This document shows, one piece after another, positions 56,245 to 64,000 of a stretch of DNA of 64,000 bases (positions are counted from its first letter, which is position 1; each line of letters starts with the position of its first letter). The stretch spans positions 248,001-312,000 of the forward strand of contig CBDFFO010000003.1 of NCBI GenBank assembly GCA_965246805.1. Reading direction: 5' to 3'. The notes beneath the pieces are model-generated. The model had not been told where the DNA came from, did no database searches, and worked only from the letters and a program-made list of their open reading frames with translations. The translations under genes were made by a program, and so were the position numbers. Source of the stretch: Schlegelella_A sp965246805 (lineage in GTDB: Bacteria; Pseudomonadota; Gammaproteobacteria; Burkholderiales; Burkholderiaceae_C).

Positions 56245-58689
56245 ATGCCCGCTGCCATCACCGCCGCCACGTCAGAACCGAAGGCCGGCCGCGCCTTCGG
56301 CCGCTTCGAATTGCGTCGCAAGCTCGGCGAAGGCGGCCAGGCCGTCGTGTGGCTCGGCTTCGACCAGCGCCTGCAGCGCGAGGTCGCGGTGAAGTTGATG
56401 CGCTCCGAATCGGGCGCCGATCCGCTCGCCGTCGGCGAGTGGCTGCGCGAGGCCCGCAGCGTGAGCCGCCTCACGCATCCGAACATCGTGCCGATCTTCG
56501 AGGCCGATGTGCTTGAGCAGCAGGCCTACCTCGTCTACGAATACGTGAAGGGTCCGACGCTCGCGCAGCTGCTGAAATCGCGTGGCGCTCTGCCGGTGCC
56601 CGAAGCGGTCGCATTGCTGCTCGGCGTTCTCGATGCCTTGCACGAAGCGCACATCGCGGGCGTGGTGCACCGCGACCTGAAACCATCGAACGTGCTGGTG
56701 AGCGAAGCCGGCCGCGCCCGCGTGATGGACTTCGGCATCGCCGCGCATTTGCAGGACGCGCACGGCGCCGAGGGGCTCGTCGTCGGCACCCCCGGCTACA
56801 TGTCGCCCGAAGCGGCGCGCGGCGAACCGCCCACGGCCGCGATGGACGTGTTCTCCGTCGGCGTGATGTTGGTCGAGGCGCTGGCCGGCCACCGCCTCAT
56901 CGCCGACCGCGACCCGCAACGCGCGATGAACCGCGTGATGACCGAAGACTTGACGCTGCCCGACACGCTGTCGTCGGCTGTCGACGACGCCTTGCGCGTC
57001 GTGCTGCGTCGTGCGCTCGCGCGCGACCCGGCCAGGCGTTACGCGGCGGCGGCCGGCTTCCGCGATGCGCTGCGCGCGTGGTTGAAGCCCGAACCCATCG
57101 AAGCCGATGCCGGCGGCCCGGCCCACCGCACCGGCAAGGACAACGGCACGCTCGATTTCCTGCTGCGCCGCATGCGCCACAAGGCCGATTTCCCGGCGCT
57201 CTCGGACTCGGTCGCGCGGATCCAGCGCATCGCCAACTCTGACAACGGCAGCCTGCAGAGTCTCACCAGCGAGATCCTGCAGGACGTGGCGCTCACCAAC
57301 AAGCTGCTGCGCCTCGTCAACACCGCGAGTTTCTCGACCGCGGCCGGCAGCATCAGCACCGTCTCTCGCGCCATCACGATGGTCGGCTTCGCGGGCATCC
57401 GCAACCTCGCGATGAGCCTGGTGCTGCTCGAGAACATGCACGACAAGACGCATGCAAATCAGCTGAAGGAAGAATTCCTGCGCTCGTTGCTGGCCGGCAT
57501 GGTCGCGAGCGAGCTCGGCATGAATTCGCTCGATTCGGAAGAAGCCTTCATCGGCGCGATGTTCCAGAACCTCGGCCGGCTGCTGACCGAGTACTACTTC
57601 CCCGAAGAGGCGTGCCAGGTGCGTGGCCTGATGGCCGATCGACCCGACTCCGGGGCCGCCCCGATGACCGAATCGACGGCCTCGGTGCACGTGCTCGGAG
57701 TGAGCTTCGAGACGCTCGGCATCGGCGTGGCCAATACCTGGTCGTTGCCCGCCGGCCTGCAGGCGTGCATGCGCAGGCCGACCGCCGAAGTGCCCACGCG
57801 CGAGCCGCGCGAGCCCGGCGAGCGTTTGCGCTGGCTCACGCTGGCCGCCAACCAGATCGCCGACACGCTGCTCGTGACCGAACCCGACAAGGCCGATGCC
57901 AAGGTGGCCGCCATCGCACAGCGCTACTCGCGTTCGCTGAGCCTGGACGCCGACGTGATCGAATCGGCCGCGGGGATGGCGCGAACCAAGCTCGCGCAGA
58001 TGGTGAAGTCGATGAACATGCAGGTCGCGCCGTCTTCGGTGGCGCGCCGCCTGTTCACGGCACCGGTACCTTCGGACGCCGACGACGGGAGCGCCGGCGC
58101 GGCTACCTCACCGGCGACAGCGCCGTTGACCGCCCCGCTGCACGTGACGGCCACGCTGAAGATCGTGAAGCCGGGATCGGCGGCCGAGACGCTCGCCGAA
58201 GGGGTGCAGGCCATCACCGACATGATGGTCGAGGACTGTCGCGTCAACGAAGTGCTGCGCAGCATCGTCGACACCATTCATCGGGCGCTGCGTTTCCAGC
58301 GCGTCATCTTCTGCCTGCGCGACCTGAAGACCGATTCGATGAACGGACGCTTCGGCGTGGGCGACGGTGCCGACGCGATCTCGGCCGCGTTTCGCGTGCC
58401 GTTGAATCTGCGCGCCGATCTGTTCGCCGCCGTTTGCGTGAAGGGCGCCGACATCATGATCGCCGACGCGAAGGTCGCGCACATCGCGTCGCGCCTGCCC
58501 GCCTGGTACCGCAAGACCGTCGATGCGCCCTCCTTCCTGCTGTTGCCCGCATTGAAGAACGGCGCCCCGTTCGCGTTGATCTACGGCGACACGTCGAAAG
58601 CGGGCGAGGTGACGATCGGCGAACGCGAGTTCTCGCTTTTGCGCACCTTGCGCAACCAGGCGGTGATGGCGTTCAAGCAGGCCACTTGA
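56245..58689 (+). CDS. Ser/Thr protein kinase-HDOD-GAF fusion
   Basis: 814 residues. A Hanks-type kinase domain (~18-285) has FELRRKLGEGGQAVVWLGFD, the ATP Lys K50 in VAVKLMR, HRDLKPSNVL, MDFGIA and GTPGYMSPEA. An HDOD domain follows (~310-500: DFPALSDSVARIQRIANSDN, ILQDVALTNKLLRLVNTASF), then a less conserved stretch and a C-terminal GAF-like region (~645-810: LRSIVDTIHRALRFQRVIFC). No transmembrane helix is seen, so it is cytoplasmic, unlike most PknB-type kinases. ATG 56245 is preferred over ATG 56188. The stop codon overlaps the convergent exonuclease III gene by 17 bp. Confidence 0.9.
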   Translation: MPAAITAATSEPKAGRAFGRFELRRKLGEGGQAVVWLGFDQRLQREVAVKLMRSESGADPLAVGEWLREARSVSRLTHPNIVPIFEADVLEQQAYLVYEYVKGPTLAQLLKSRGALPVPEAVALLLGVLDALHEAHIAGVVHRDLKPSNVLVSEAGRARVMDFGIAAHLQDAHGAEGLVVGTPGYMSPEAARGEPPTAAMDVFSVGVMLVEALAGHRLIADRDPQRAMNRVMTEDLTLPDTLSSAVDDALRVVLRRALARDPARRYAAAAGFRDALRAWLKPEPIEADAGGPAHRTGKDNGTLDFLLRRMRHKADFPALSDSVARIQRIANSDNGSLQSLTSEILQDVALTNKLLRLVNTASFSTAAGSISTVSRAITMVGFAGIRNLAMSLVLLENMHDKTHANQLKEEFLRSLLAGMVASELGMNSLDSEEAFIGAMFQNLGRLLTEYYFPEEACQVRGLMADRPDSGAAPMTESTASVHVLGVSFETLGIGVANTWSLPAGLQACMRRPTAEVPTREPREPGERLRWLTLAANQIADTLLVTEPDKADAKVAAIAQRYSRSLSLDADVIESAAGMARTKLAQMVKSMNMQVAPSSVARRLFTAPVPSDADDGSAGAATSPATAPLTAPLHVTATLKIVKPGSAAETLAEGVQAITDMMVEDCRVNEVLRSIVDTIHRALRFQRVIFCLRDLKTDSMNGRFGVGDGADAISAAFRVPLNLRADLFAAVCVKGADIMIADAKVAHIASRLPAWYRKTVDAPSFLLLPALKNGAPFALIYGDTSKAGEVTIGEREFSLLRTLRNQAVMAFKQAT

Positions 58690-59452
58690 GCGTGACCCAC
58701 GCGGGCGCGTGGTCGCTCGCGCCCTCGATGCCGCGCACTGCGCGGTCGACACCGGCGTTGTCCAGGTGCGGAGCGATCGACGGGCTCAACAACAGGTGGT
58801 CGATGCGCAGGCCCGCGTCGCGCGGCCAGCGGTTGCGCATGAAATCCCAGAACGTGTACATCGGCTCTTCGGGATGCTGGTGGCGAATGGCATCGAGCCA
58901 TCCGCGTTGCAGCAGTTCGCGATAGGCCGCCCGCGGCGCTGGCTGAAGCAAGGCGTTGTCACGATACGACGTGGTCTGGTAGATGTCGTCATCGGTCGGC
59001 ACGATGTTGAAGTCGCCGGCCAGCACCACCGGATGGCCGCTCGCCATCAGCGCCGCGGCGTGCGCGGTGAAACGCTGCAGCCATGCGAGCTTGTGATCGA
59101 ACTTTGGGCCCGGCTGCGGATTGCCGTTCGGCGCGTAGATCGAGGTCACGAGCACACCGAAGGCGGCGGCTTCGAGGTAGCGCGGCTGCACATCGCTCTC
59201 GTCACCGGGCAATACACGCCGCACCTCAAGCGGCACCGCACCGCGCGCGAGCAGCGCCACGCCGTTCCAGGTGCGCTGGCCGGTCGCGATCGCGCCATAG
59301 CCGGCCGCGTCGAGCGCCGCGAACGGAAAGGCCGCATCGGTGGTCTTCGTTTCCTGCAACGCGACGACATCCGGCTTCGTCGCGTCGAGCCACGCGAGCA
59401 GAAGCCCGAGCCGCTTGTTGACGCCGTTGATGTTCCAGGTCGCGATCTTCAT
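58673..59452 (-). CDS. xth: Exodeoxyribonuclease III (Xth/ExoA)
   Basis: 259-residue base-excision-repair nuclease with AP-endonuclease and 3'-5' exonuclease activity. Motifs are MKIATWNINGVNKRLGLLLA, VALQETKTTD (Glu), TSIYAPNGNP, VVLAGDFNIVPTDDDIY (D-x-N), RIDHLLLS and EGASDHAPAWVTL (catalytic Asp-His). The start is ATG 59452. It overlaps the end of the kinase-HDOD-GAF gene on the other strand. Confidence 0.94.
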   Translation of the reverse strand: MKIATWNINGVNKRLGLLLAWLDATKPDVVALQETKTTDAAFPFAALDAAGYGAIATGQRTWNGVALLARGAVPLEVRRVLPGDESDVQPRYLEAAAFGVLVTSIYAPNGNPQPGPKFDHKLAWLQRFTAHAAALMASGHPVVLAGDFNIVPTDDDIYQTTSYRDNALLQPAPRAAYRELLQRGWLDAIRHQHPEEPMYTFWDFMRNRWPRDAGLRIDHLLLSPSIAPHLDNAGVDRAVRGIEGASDHAPAWVTLKWPA

Positions 59453-59502
59453 GGCATCGATGCGCGCTGCCGTCACCCATCATCAACGCATCATCTGACG
59501 CG

Positions 59503-60126
59503 TCAGCCGAACATCGCGTGGACGCCGCGCCCGAAGGCCGCCGCATCGGTGACCGCGACGAACAGCAAGCCCGCGGCCGCGCCGATCAGGTGCGCATCGT
59601 GGTTGATGCGCCCACGCGCTTGTCGCGACGCATACCACGTGTACGCGAGGTAGCCCACCGCGAACACCGGCGCCGGGATGGGCACCGGGATGAACATGAA
59701 GATGAGCGACTGCGTCGGGTTGTAGACGATTGACGCGAACAGCACCGCGAGGATCGCGCCCGAGGCGCCCAGCGAACGGTAGTCGGGCTCTGCCTTGTGC
59801 TTCCACCAGGTGCCGCCGCTGCTCGAGAGCAGGCCGAACAGGTAGAGCGCGAAGAAGGCGGTCGAACCGATGCGCTGCTCGAGCGCGAAGGCAAACGCGT
59901 AAAACGTGAAGCCGTTGAAGAACAGGTGGCCGAGATCGGCGTGGATGAAGCCGCTCGAGACGAGCGTCGGCCACTCGTTCTTCGGCACCAGCCAGTGCGG
60001 CCGCAGAAGGTTCTTCTCGATCAGCGCCGGCTCGGCGAAAAGCCCGATCAGGCTCACCACCGCCATCGTGATGAGCAACAGCGAAGCGACCGGCGTGCCG
60101 TTGGTCAGCGCGTCGAGCGTTTCCAA
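59503..60126 (-). CDS. Rhomboid-family intramembrane serine protease
   Basis: 207-residue membrane protease with about six helices. The family hallmarks are HADLGHLFFNGFTFYAFAFA, the catalytic Ser in RSLGASGAILAVLFASIV (GxSG) and the catalytic His in INHDAHLIGAAAGLLF. Other segments include ASLLLITMAVVSLIGLFAEP at the start. Substrates cannot be predicted. It lies 21 bp downstream of the M61 peptidase gene on the same strand. Confidence 0.9.
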   Translation of the reverse strand: METLDALTNGTPVASLLLITMAVVSLIGLFAEPALIEKNLLRPHWLVPKNEWPTLVSSGFIHADLGHLFFNGFTFYAFAFALEQRIGSTAFFALYLFGLLSSSGGTWWKHKAEPDYRSLGASGAILAVLFASIVYNPTQSLIFMFIPVPIPAPVFAVGYLAYTWYASRQARGRINHDAHLIGAAAGLLFVAVTDAAAFGRGVHAMFG

Positions 60127-60147
60127 CCCCCGTTCAGCCTTCGAGGC

Positions 60148-62079
60148 TCATGGCGCGTTGCGCGCGGCGAGCAACCCGGCATCGAGACGCTCGACGGTGC
60201 CCGGAATGCGCTCGAGGCGCGGGTAACGCAGGCCGTCGCGGTAATCGAGGCGCACGGTGCGGAAACGCTCCGCGTCCTTGACGAGCAGCTCGATCGGGTC
60301 CTTGCCGCCCTGGTTGGCGGTGATGCCCGCAGCCAGCCGCTCTGGCTTGTAGGCCATGCTGTTGACGGCGATGATTTGCACCGACTTGGCCAGGCCCGCC
60401 GTGTAGGCGGGTCCGTTCCACTGCACGTTAGTGACCGTGCCGTCGCGACGCAAGGTCATGCCCACCGAGTACGAGTAATCGTCGTCACGCATCTCGCCGG
60501 GGTCGGCGCTGCGTTGAAACTCGCTTGGCTTGTCGGCCCATGCCAGGCGCCAGCCGGCACGCGTGAGGCCCGCGCCCGGCGCGCCGGGCTGGTTGGTGTC
60601 GAGTCGGTCGCGGAGAAACTTGGCCCAGTCGTATGGCTGCACGGCGTTCAACGTGGCGACGACGTCTTCGAACGTGTAGGTGAGCGGCTGCACGCGGAAG
60701 TTCTGCACGCCGAAGAAAGCCCTCGCGAAGTCGTCCATCGACTTCGTGTTGTTGCTCAGCTCGCGGATCAGCGTGTCGGCGTCGAGCCAGATGAAGGTCG
60801 CTTCCTCGTAGTAGTCGGAACCGCGCTGGTAGCCGACCCAGTCTTTCGATGCGCGCCGCTGCGCCATCGTTGCTTCGTTGGTCGTGTCTTGCAGATTGCG
60901 CCAGTTGCGACCGGCCCGCGAGTCGAGCTGCGCGAAGCCATTGGCGAGGTCGTCGCGCGTCTGCTCGAGCGTGATCAGGCCACTGCGCGCCGCGAGCACC
61001 CGACCCCAGAACTGCGTCTGCCCTTCGTAAACCCAGAGCAGGCTATCCTGCATCGGCACTTCGAAACTCGTCGTGAACAGATCGGCGGGGCGACGGAACT
61101 TGCCGTTCCACGAATGCGTGAACTCGTGCGGCAGCAGGTCACGCGGGCGCGAACGCTTGGCCCAATCCTTGAAGTAGTTCGGACGCACGCCGTTCTCGCT
61201 GCTCTCGTGGTGCTCGAGGCCGATGCCGCCGAGCTTGTCGCTGAGCGCGAACAGGAAGTCGTAGTGCGCGAAGTGGCGAGCCCCGTAGAGCCGGTCGGCC
61301 TGGATCACCAGATTGCGATGGGCCTGGATCTGTTCGTCGCTCGCTTCGAGCTGGCTCGCTTCGTCGGCGACGATGTTGAGCACGATCGGGCTCGGCGTGC
61401 CCGGCGGGTCGAGCTCGATCCGCTTCATGTTGGCGCCGGCGAACACCGGCGAATCGACGAGGGTGCCGAGCGAGACCGGCTTGTACTTGAAAGTGCCGTT
61501 CGATTCGCTGTCGACCCGCAGCGCGCTCGCCTGCTTCCAGCCTGCCGGCACGGTGAGCGACGCCTGCACCGTGATCGCCGTGTTGAAGTAGCCCGCCGGG
61601 TACAGCAGCAGGCTGTTCCACTGCGGGTTGACGATGTCGTGCGTCATCGTGACGCGGCCAGCGCCACCGGGCAGCGCGGAGAGGAACTCGAACGCGATGT
61701 CGAGCCTCGAGGCGCCGGCCGGGACATCGAGGTGGAACGCATACGGGTCGACGGTGTCTCGGCGCCACGGCAGCAGCACGCCGCCCGACTTGATGCTCAG
61801 GCCCGCGAGCTTGTCGATCTCGCCGGTTGGCCCGTGCGTGCCGGGCAGGAAGCGCGGAAAGAAGAGCACCAGCGCGCCCGGACGCACAGGCATCTGCTCC
61901 TTGATGCGAAAGACGTGGTGGTCGAGATCGGTGGCGTCGACCTGCAGCGCGATGGTGCCGAGGTATGGGGTGTCTTGCGGCGTCGGCAATGCGGTCTGGG
62001 CCGAGGCATTCGCGCTGGCAGCTGCCGTGACGGCGGCGACGACGACGGCACCGGTCGCGCGCGTGAAAGATCGAATCAT
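60148..62079 (-). CDS. M61-family glycyl aminopeptidase with C-terminal PDZ
   Basis: 643-residue exported zinc peptidase. The signal peptide is MIRSFTRATGAVVVAAVTAA with cleavage near ASANASAQ. After an N-terminal beta-domain (~30-230) the gluzincin motif HEFTH occurs in LLPHEFTHSWNGKFRRPADL, then the downstream Glu in WVYEGQTQFWGRV. The C-terminal ~110 residues resemble a PDZ-like domain (SVGMTLRRDGTVTNVQWNGP, AGLAKSVQIIAVNSMAYK). It likely acts on N-terminal glycine or acidic peptides in the periplasm. Confidence 0.9.
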   Translation of the reverse strand: MIRSFTRATGAVVVAAVTAAASANASAQTALPTPQDTPYLGTIALQVDATDLDHHVFRIKEQMPVRPGALVLFFPRFLPGTHGPTGEIDKLAGLSIKSGGVLLPWRRDTVDPYAFHLDVPAGASRLDIAFEFLSALPGGAGRVTMTHDIVNPQWNSLLLYPAGYFNTAITVQASLTVPAGWKQASALRVDSESNGTFKYKPVSLGTLVDSPVFAGANMKRIELDPPGTPSPIVLNIVADEASQLEASDEQIQAHRNLVIQADRLYGARHFAHYDFLFALSDKLGGIGLEHHESSENGVRPNYFKDWAKRSRPRDLLPHEFTHSWNGKFRRPADLFTTSFEVPMQDSLLWVYEGQTQFWGRVLAARSGLITLEQTRDDLANGFAQLDSRAGRNWRNLQDTTNEATMAQRRASKDWVGYQRGSDYYEEATFIWLDADTLIRELSNNTKSMDDFARAFFGVQNFRVQPLTYTFEDVVATLNAVQPYDWAKFLRDRLDTNQPGAPGAGLTRAGWRLAWADKPSEFQRSADPGEMRDDDYSYSVGMTLRRDGTVTNVQWNGPAYTAGLAKSVQIIAVNSMAYKPERLAAGITANQGGKDPIELLVKDAERFRTVRLDYRDGLRYPRLERIPGTVERLDAGLLAARNAP

Positions 62080-62177
62080 CGAAAGAGCTCTCCAAGCAAA
62101 GCGGCGGTGCCGGGAACACGGATGCTAAAGCCTTCGCCACGGGTAGAGTGCGTCACCCGAGCGACACCAGCACGACC

Positions 62178-62495
62178 ATGGCAACGACCCACCCAGACGA
62201 CTTCGACACTGCCCTGCCCGATTTATCCACCTTCGAAAGCGAGATGCGCGCAAACGGCTACGACGAAGTCCTCGAACGCCACTGGACGCCGTTGCAGGTG
62301 GTGGCCACGCACAGCCACCCGTTCGATGCGCACGCGCTGGTTGTGGAGGGCGAGATGTGGCTGATCGAAGAGCGCCGCACGCAACACCTGATCGTCGGCG
62401 ACACCTTCGACCTCGCACACGGCACGCCGCACTCGGAACGCTATGGCGGCCACGGCGCGACGTATTGGGTGGCGCGCCGGAACAGCGCCACCTGA
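62178..62495 (+). CDS. Small cupin-domain protein
   Basis: 105-residue single-domain cupin. The metal-binding strings are VATHSHPFDAHALVVEGEMW and FDLAHGTPHSERYGGHGATY. Its N-terminus has STFESEMRANGYDEVLERHW. It may bind a small ligand or sugar or act as an isomerase; the function cannot be set. The TGA overlaps the ATG of the MOSC gene (62495). Confidence 0.72.
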   Translation: MATTHPDDFDTALPDLSTFESEMRANGYDEVLERHWTPLQVVATHSHPFDAHALVVEGEMWLIEERRTQHLIVGDTFDLAHGTPHSERYGGHGATYWVARRNSAT

Positions 62496-63064
62496 TGGCC
62501 GATCTGCGCGGGTTGCTGAGCCGGTACCCGCATGCCGGCACCCTGGAGGCGATCTGTCTGCGCCCCGCGCGTGGCGCCCTCGTGCGCTCGGTCGCGCAAG
62601 CCCAAGTGCTCGAAGGGAGAGGGCTGGTCGGCGACCGGACGGGCGATGCCCCGCCCCACCCCGGCAAACGGCACGTCACGTTGATCCAGGCCGAGCACAT
62701 CCCGCTCATCGGCGCGTGGACCCGCCACCCGTCGCTCGACGCCGCGGTGCTGCGGCGCAACCTCGTCGTGCGCGGCATCAACCTGCTCGCCGCGCGCTCG
62801 CCGCTGGGCGATCTGCCGGTGCGCGTGATGATCGGACCGCACGCGGTGCTCGAGATCAGTGGGCCGTGCGACCCGTGCTCGAAGATGGAGACCGCGCTCG
62901 GAACCGGCGCCTACAACGCGATGCGCGGCCACGGCGGCGTCACCGCGCGGGTGCTCGCCGGTGGCGCCATCGCGGTGGGCGACGCGGTCCGTGTGCAGGT
63001 CGTCACGACGGCCGACGTGGAAGCGCGAAATGGTGCCTCCGAAGTGCCGTTATCGCGCTTTTGA
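62495..63064 (+). CDS. MOSC-domain protein
   Basis: 189-residue MOSC domain, the fold that binds molybdenum cofactor or sulfur. Strings are GTLEAICLRPARGALVRSVA, GKRHVTLIQAEHI, VLRRNLVVRGINLLA and the cysteine-containing ISGPCDPCSKMETALGTGAY with GGVTARVLAGGAIAVGDAVR. The catalytic Cys candidates are in GPCDPC. It is cytoplasmic and coupled to the cupin gene by a TGATG junction. Confidence 0.85.
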   Translation: MADLRGLLSRYPHAGTLEAICLRPARGALVRSVAQAQVLEGRGLVGDRTGDAPPHPGKRHVTLIQAEHIPLIGAWTRHPSLDAAVLRRNLVVRGINLLAARSPLGDLPVRVMIGPHAVLEISGPCDPCSKMETALGTGAYNAMRGHGGVTARVLAGGAIAVGDAVRVQVVTTADVEARNGASEVPLSRF

Positions 63065-63118
63065 AACGGCAAGGTGGCCGTACGCTGGTGGTGTTCATCT
63101 CACTGCCTGCCCGCCGCC

Positions 63119-63406
63119 ATGACGCTCTTCGGAATCCAGATTCGCAAGCCTTCGTTCAACGAGGCGACGGCTGCCGTCGTGATGGGCATCGGCCTCTGGA
63201 TCGCGGTGCTCGGCATCGCCCGCGCGAGCGGCCACGGGCTCGACATCCACGAGGCCGGCGCCTTGCTGTTGCTGGCGGTATGGGCCAGTGTCGGCGCACG
63301 CATTGGTCTCGGCCTCGACAAAGGCCGTCGCCACCTGCTCGCGAACCTCGGCGTGAGCGGCATGCTCCTCGCGCTCTATCAAGGCGCGCTCACCTTCGCC
63401 GCCTGA
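63119..63406 (+). CDS. Small integral membrane protein of unknown function
   Basis: 95 residues, MTLFGIQIRKPSFNEATAAV at the start, then three hydrophobic helices near residues 18-35, 46-62 and 72-92 (VVMGIGLWIAVLGIARAS, AGALLLLAVWASVGARIGLG, LANLGVSGMLLALYQGALTF). I do not recognise a family. The preceding 50 bp carry no strong Shine-Dalgarno sequence. Confidence 0.5.
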   Translation: MTLFGIQIRKPSFNEATAAVVMGIGLWIAVLGIARASGHGLDIHEAGALLLLAVWASVGARIGLGLDKGRRHLLANLGVSGMLLALYQGALTFAA

Positions 63407-63676
63407 TCGCGAAAGTCAGACGTTCGAATTGCCGGTCGAGCCGGCCACACCGCGGCGCGTCGGCCCCGTGCGAGTCATCGGGTGAGCACACCCTGCGCTG
63501 GCGCTCGATGTAACCGCCGTAGGACCGCGCTCACGCGCGATCGCGCGCCTTCCTCATTCTGGAGCGTGACGTCGCCGCATAGTCTACGCAGGCCTTGACG
63601 AGAGCACACCAGACGTCTCCGGCAAAGCGGAACGTCTCATTCATCGACATCATTTAAAGCGTAGAGAGGAATCAAC
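63407..63676. other. Non-coding region before the GlsB-type gene
   Basis: About 270 bp in which I see no gene. A ribosome binding site GAGAGGA (63664-63670) lies 6 bp before the next ATG. AT-rich ATCATTTAAAG near 63650 may hold the promoter, but no clear -35/-10 pair is visible. Confidence 0.4.
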
Positions 63677-63946
63677 ATGAACTTCATCATTTGGCTCGTG
63701 GTTGGCGGTTTGATCGGTTGGGTCGCGAGCATGATCATGCGCACCGATGCACAACAGGGCGTGATCCTGAACGTGGTGGTGGGCATCGTCGGTGCCTTCC
63801 TCGGCGGCTGGCTGCTGTCGCCGATGTTCGGTGCCGGGACCGTCAATTCGGGTGACTTCAGCATCGCGGGTCTTGGCCTTTCGTTGCTCGGCGCAGTGAT
63901 TTTGCTGGCGATCGTCAACCTGATCCGCCGCGGCAGCGTTCGTTAA
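63677..63946 (+). CDS. GlsB/YeaQ/YmgE-family small membrane protein
   Basis: 89-residue protein with the transglycosylase-associated family pattern: MNFIIWLVVGGLIGWVASMI, then GVILNVVVGIVGAFLGGWLL and GLGLSLLGAVILLAIVNLIR. Three helices are predicted. Members are often general-stress genes (GlsB in Gram-positives); the biochemical role is unknown. The start has a strong GAGAGGA ribosome binding site. The remaining 54 bp of the window show nothing recognisable. Confidence 0.9.
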   Translation: MNFIIWLVVGGLIGWVASMIMRTDAQQGVILNVVVGIVGAFLGGWLLSPMFGAGTVNSGDFSIAGLGLSLLGAVILLAIVNLIRRGSVR

Positions 63947-64000
63947 GCGGACGTCTTTCACGGCGATCCTTCTCGAAGAACATAACTCGTCCAATACCTC

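Noticed and set aside
1..64000. tRNA, rRNA, insertion sequence or prophage
   Set aside because: No cloverleaf with a CCA-type end, rRNA, transposase, integrase or phage structural gene was recognised in either strand.

Overview
The window is about 64 kb of chromosome from a high-GC betaproteobacterium. It most likely comes from the order Burkholderiales, near the Rubrivivax/Leptothrix/Methylibium group. That placement is inference, from evenly GC-rich coding, two orphan Bug/TctC-type solute receptors, REP-like elements of a kind common in that group, a gspD-E-F order and the style of the liv cluster. Genes are tightly packed, often with ATGA stop/start overlaps. I see no rRNA, tRNA, insertion sequence, prophage or CRISPR array.

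Layout. 1-4582: end of a type II secretion operon (gspD partial, gspE, gspF), followed directly by a cytosolic 5'-nucleotidase. 5500-7046: a GNAT acetyltransferase, a remnant of an ECF-type sigma gene, and two overlapping small membrane-protein genes. 7188-16210: a transport-and-activation cluster with an acyl-CoA synthetase, livG, livH, livM, a periplasmic binding protein, livF, a small unknown protein and a PaaK-like CoA ligase. It is interrupted by a REP-like element and by an in-frame 87-bp tandem repeat, and is closed by a strong terminator. 16274-22940: an orphan Tat-exported Bug receptor, a serine/alanine-glyoxylate aminotransferase, a divergent large FAD/Fe-S 2-hydroxyacid dehydrogenase and a second Bug receptor. 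22977-29422: housekeeping genes (CDF metal exporter, tyrS, M23 peptidase, anmK, erpA, rpsI, rplM). 29726-35684: a second GNAT, a DUF2726 protein, an SrkA-like kinase, htpG, and a HipA-like kinase/DUF3037 pair. 35712-44863: a membrane protein, an RES/Xre toxin-antitoxin pair, DNA ligase D, and an orphan CheB-CheR-PAS-histidine kinase-receiver fusion. 45175-52098: a cell-surface glycan set (UDP-galactopyranose mutase, two glycosyltransferases, DUF2334 deacetylase-like protein, PAP2 phosphatase) with a DUF883-like protein and an AI-2E family transporter. 52166-63946: a DoxX-like protein, a quinone-oxidoreductase-like MDR enzyme, M16 peptidase, RIO kinase, a Ser/Thr kinase-HDOD-GAF fusion, exonuclease III, rhomboid protease, M61 aminopeptidase, cupin, MOSC protein and two small membrane proteins.

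How genes work together. The liv cluster looks like one pathway for importing an organic acid and activating it to a CoA thioester; its substrate cannot be read from sequence. AnmK and the M23 peptidase both act on peptidoglycan. rplM-rpsI is the usual ribosomal operon, here with a convincing promoter, a 5' hairpin and a terminator. The second half holds several kinase-fold proteins of different families (SrkA, HipA-like, RIO, Ser/Thr kinase) plus the CheB/CheR hybrid kinase, so it is rich in signalling.

The most unusual structures are the 87-bp in-frame repeats in the liv operon, the three 12-bp tandem repeats between the toxin-antitoxin pair and ligD, the HipA-like/DUF3037 pair, and the kinase-HDOD-GAF fusion behind the RIO kinase. 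I do not see a clearly new multi-gene defence system.
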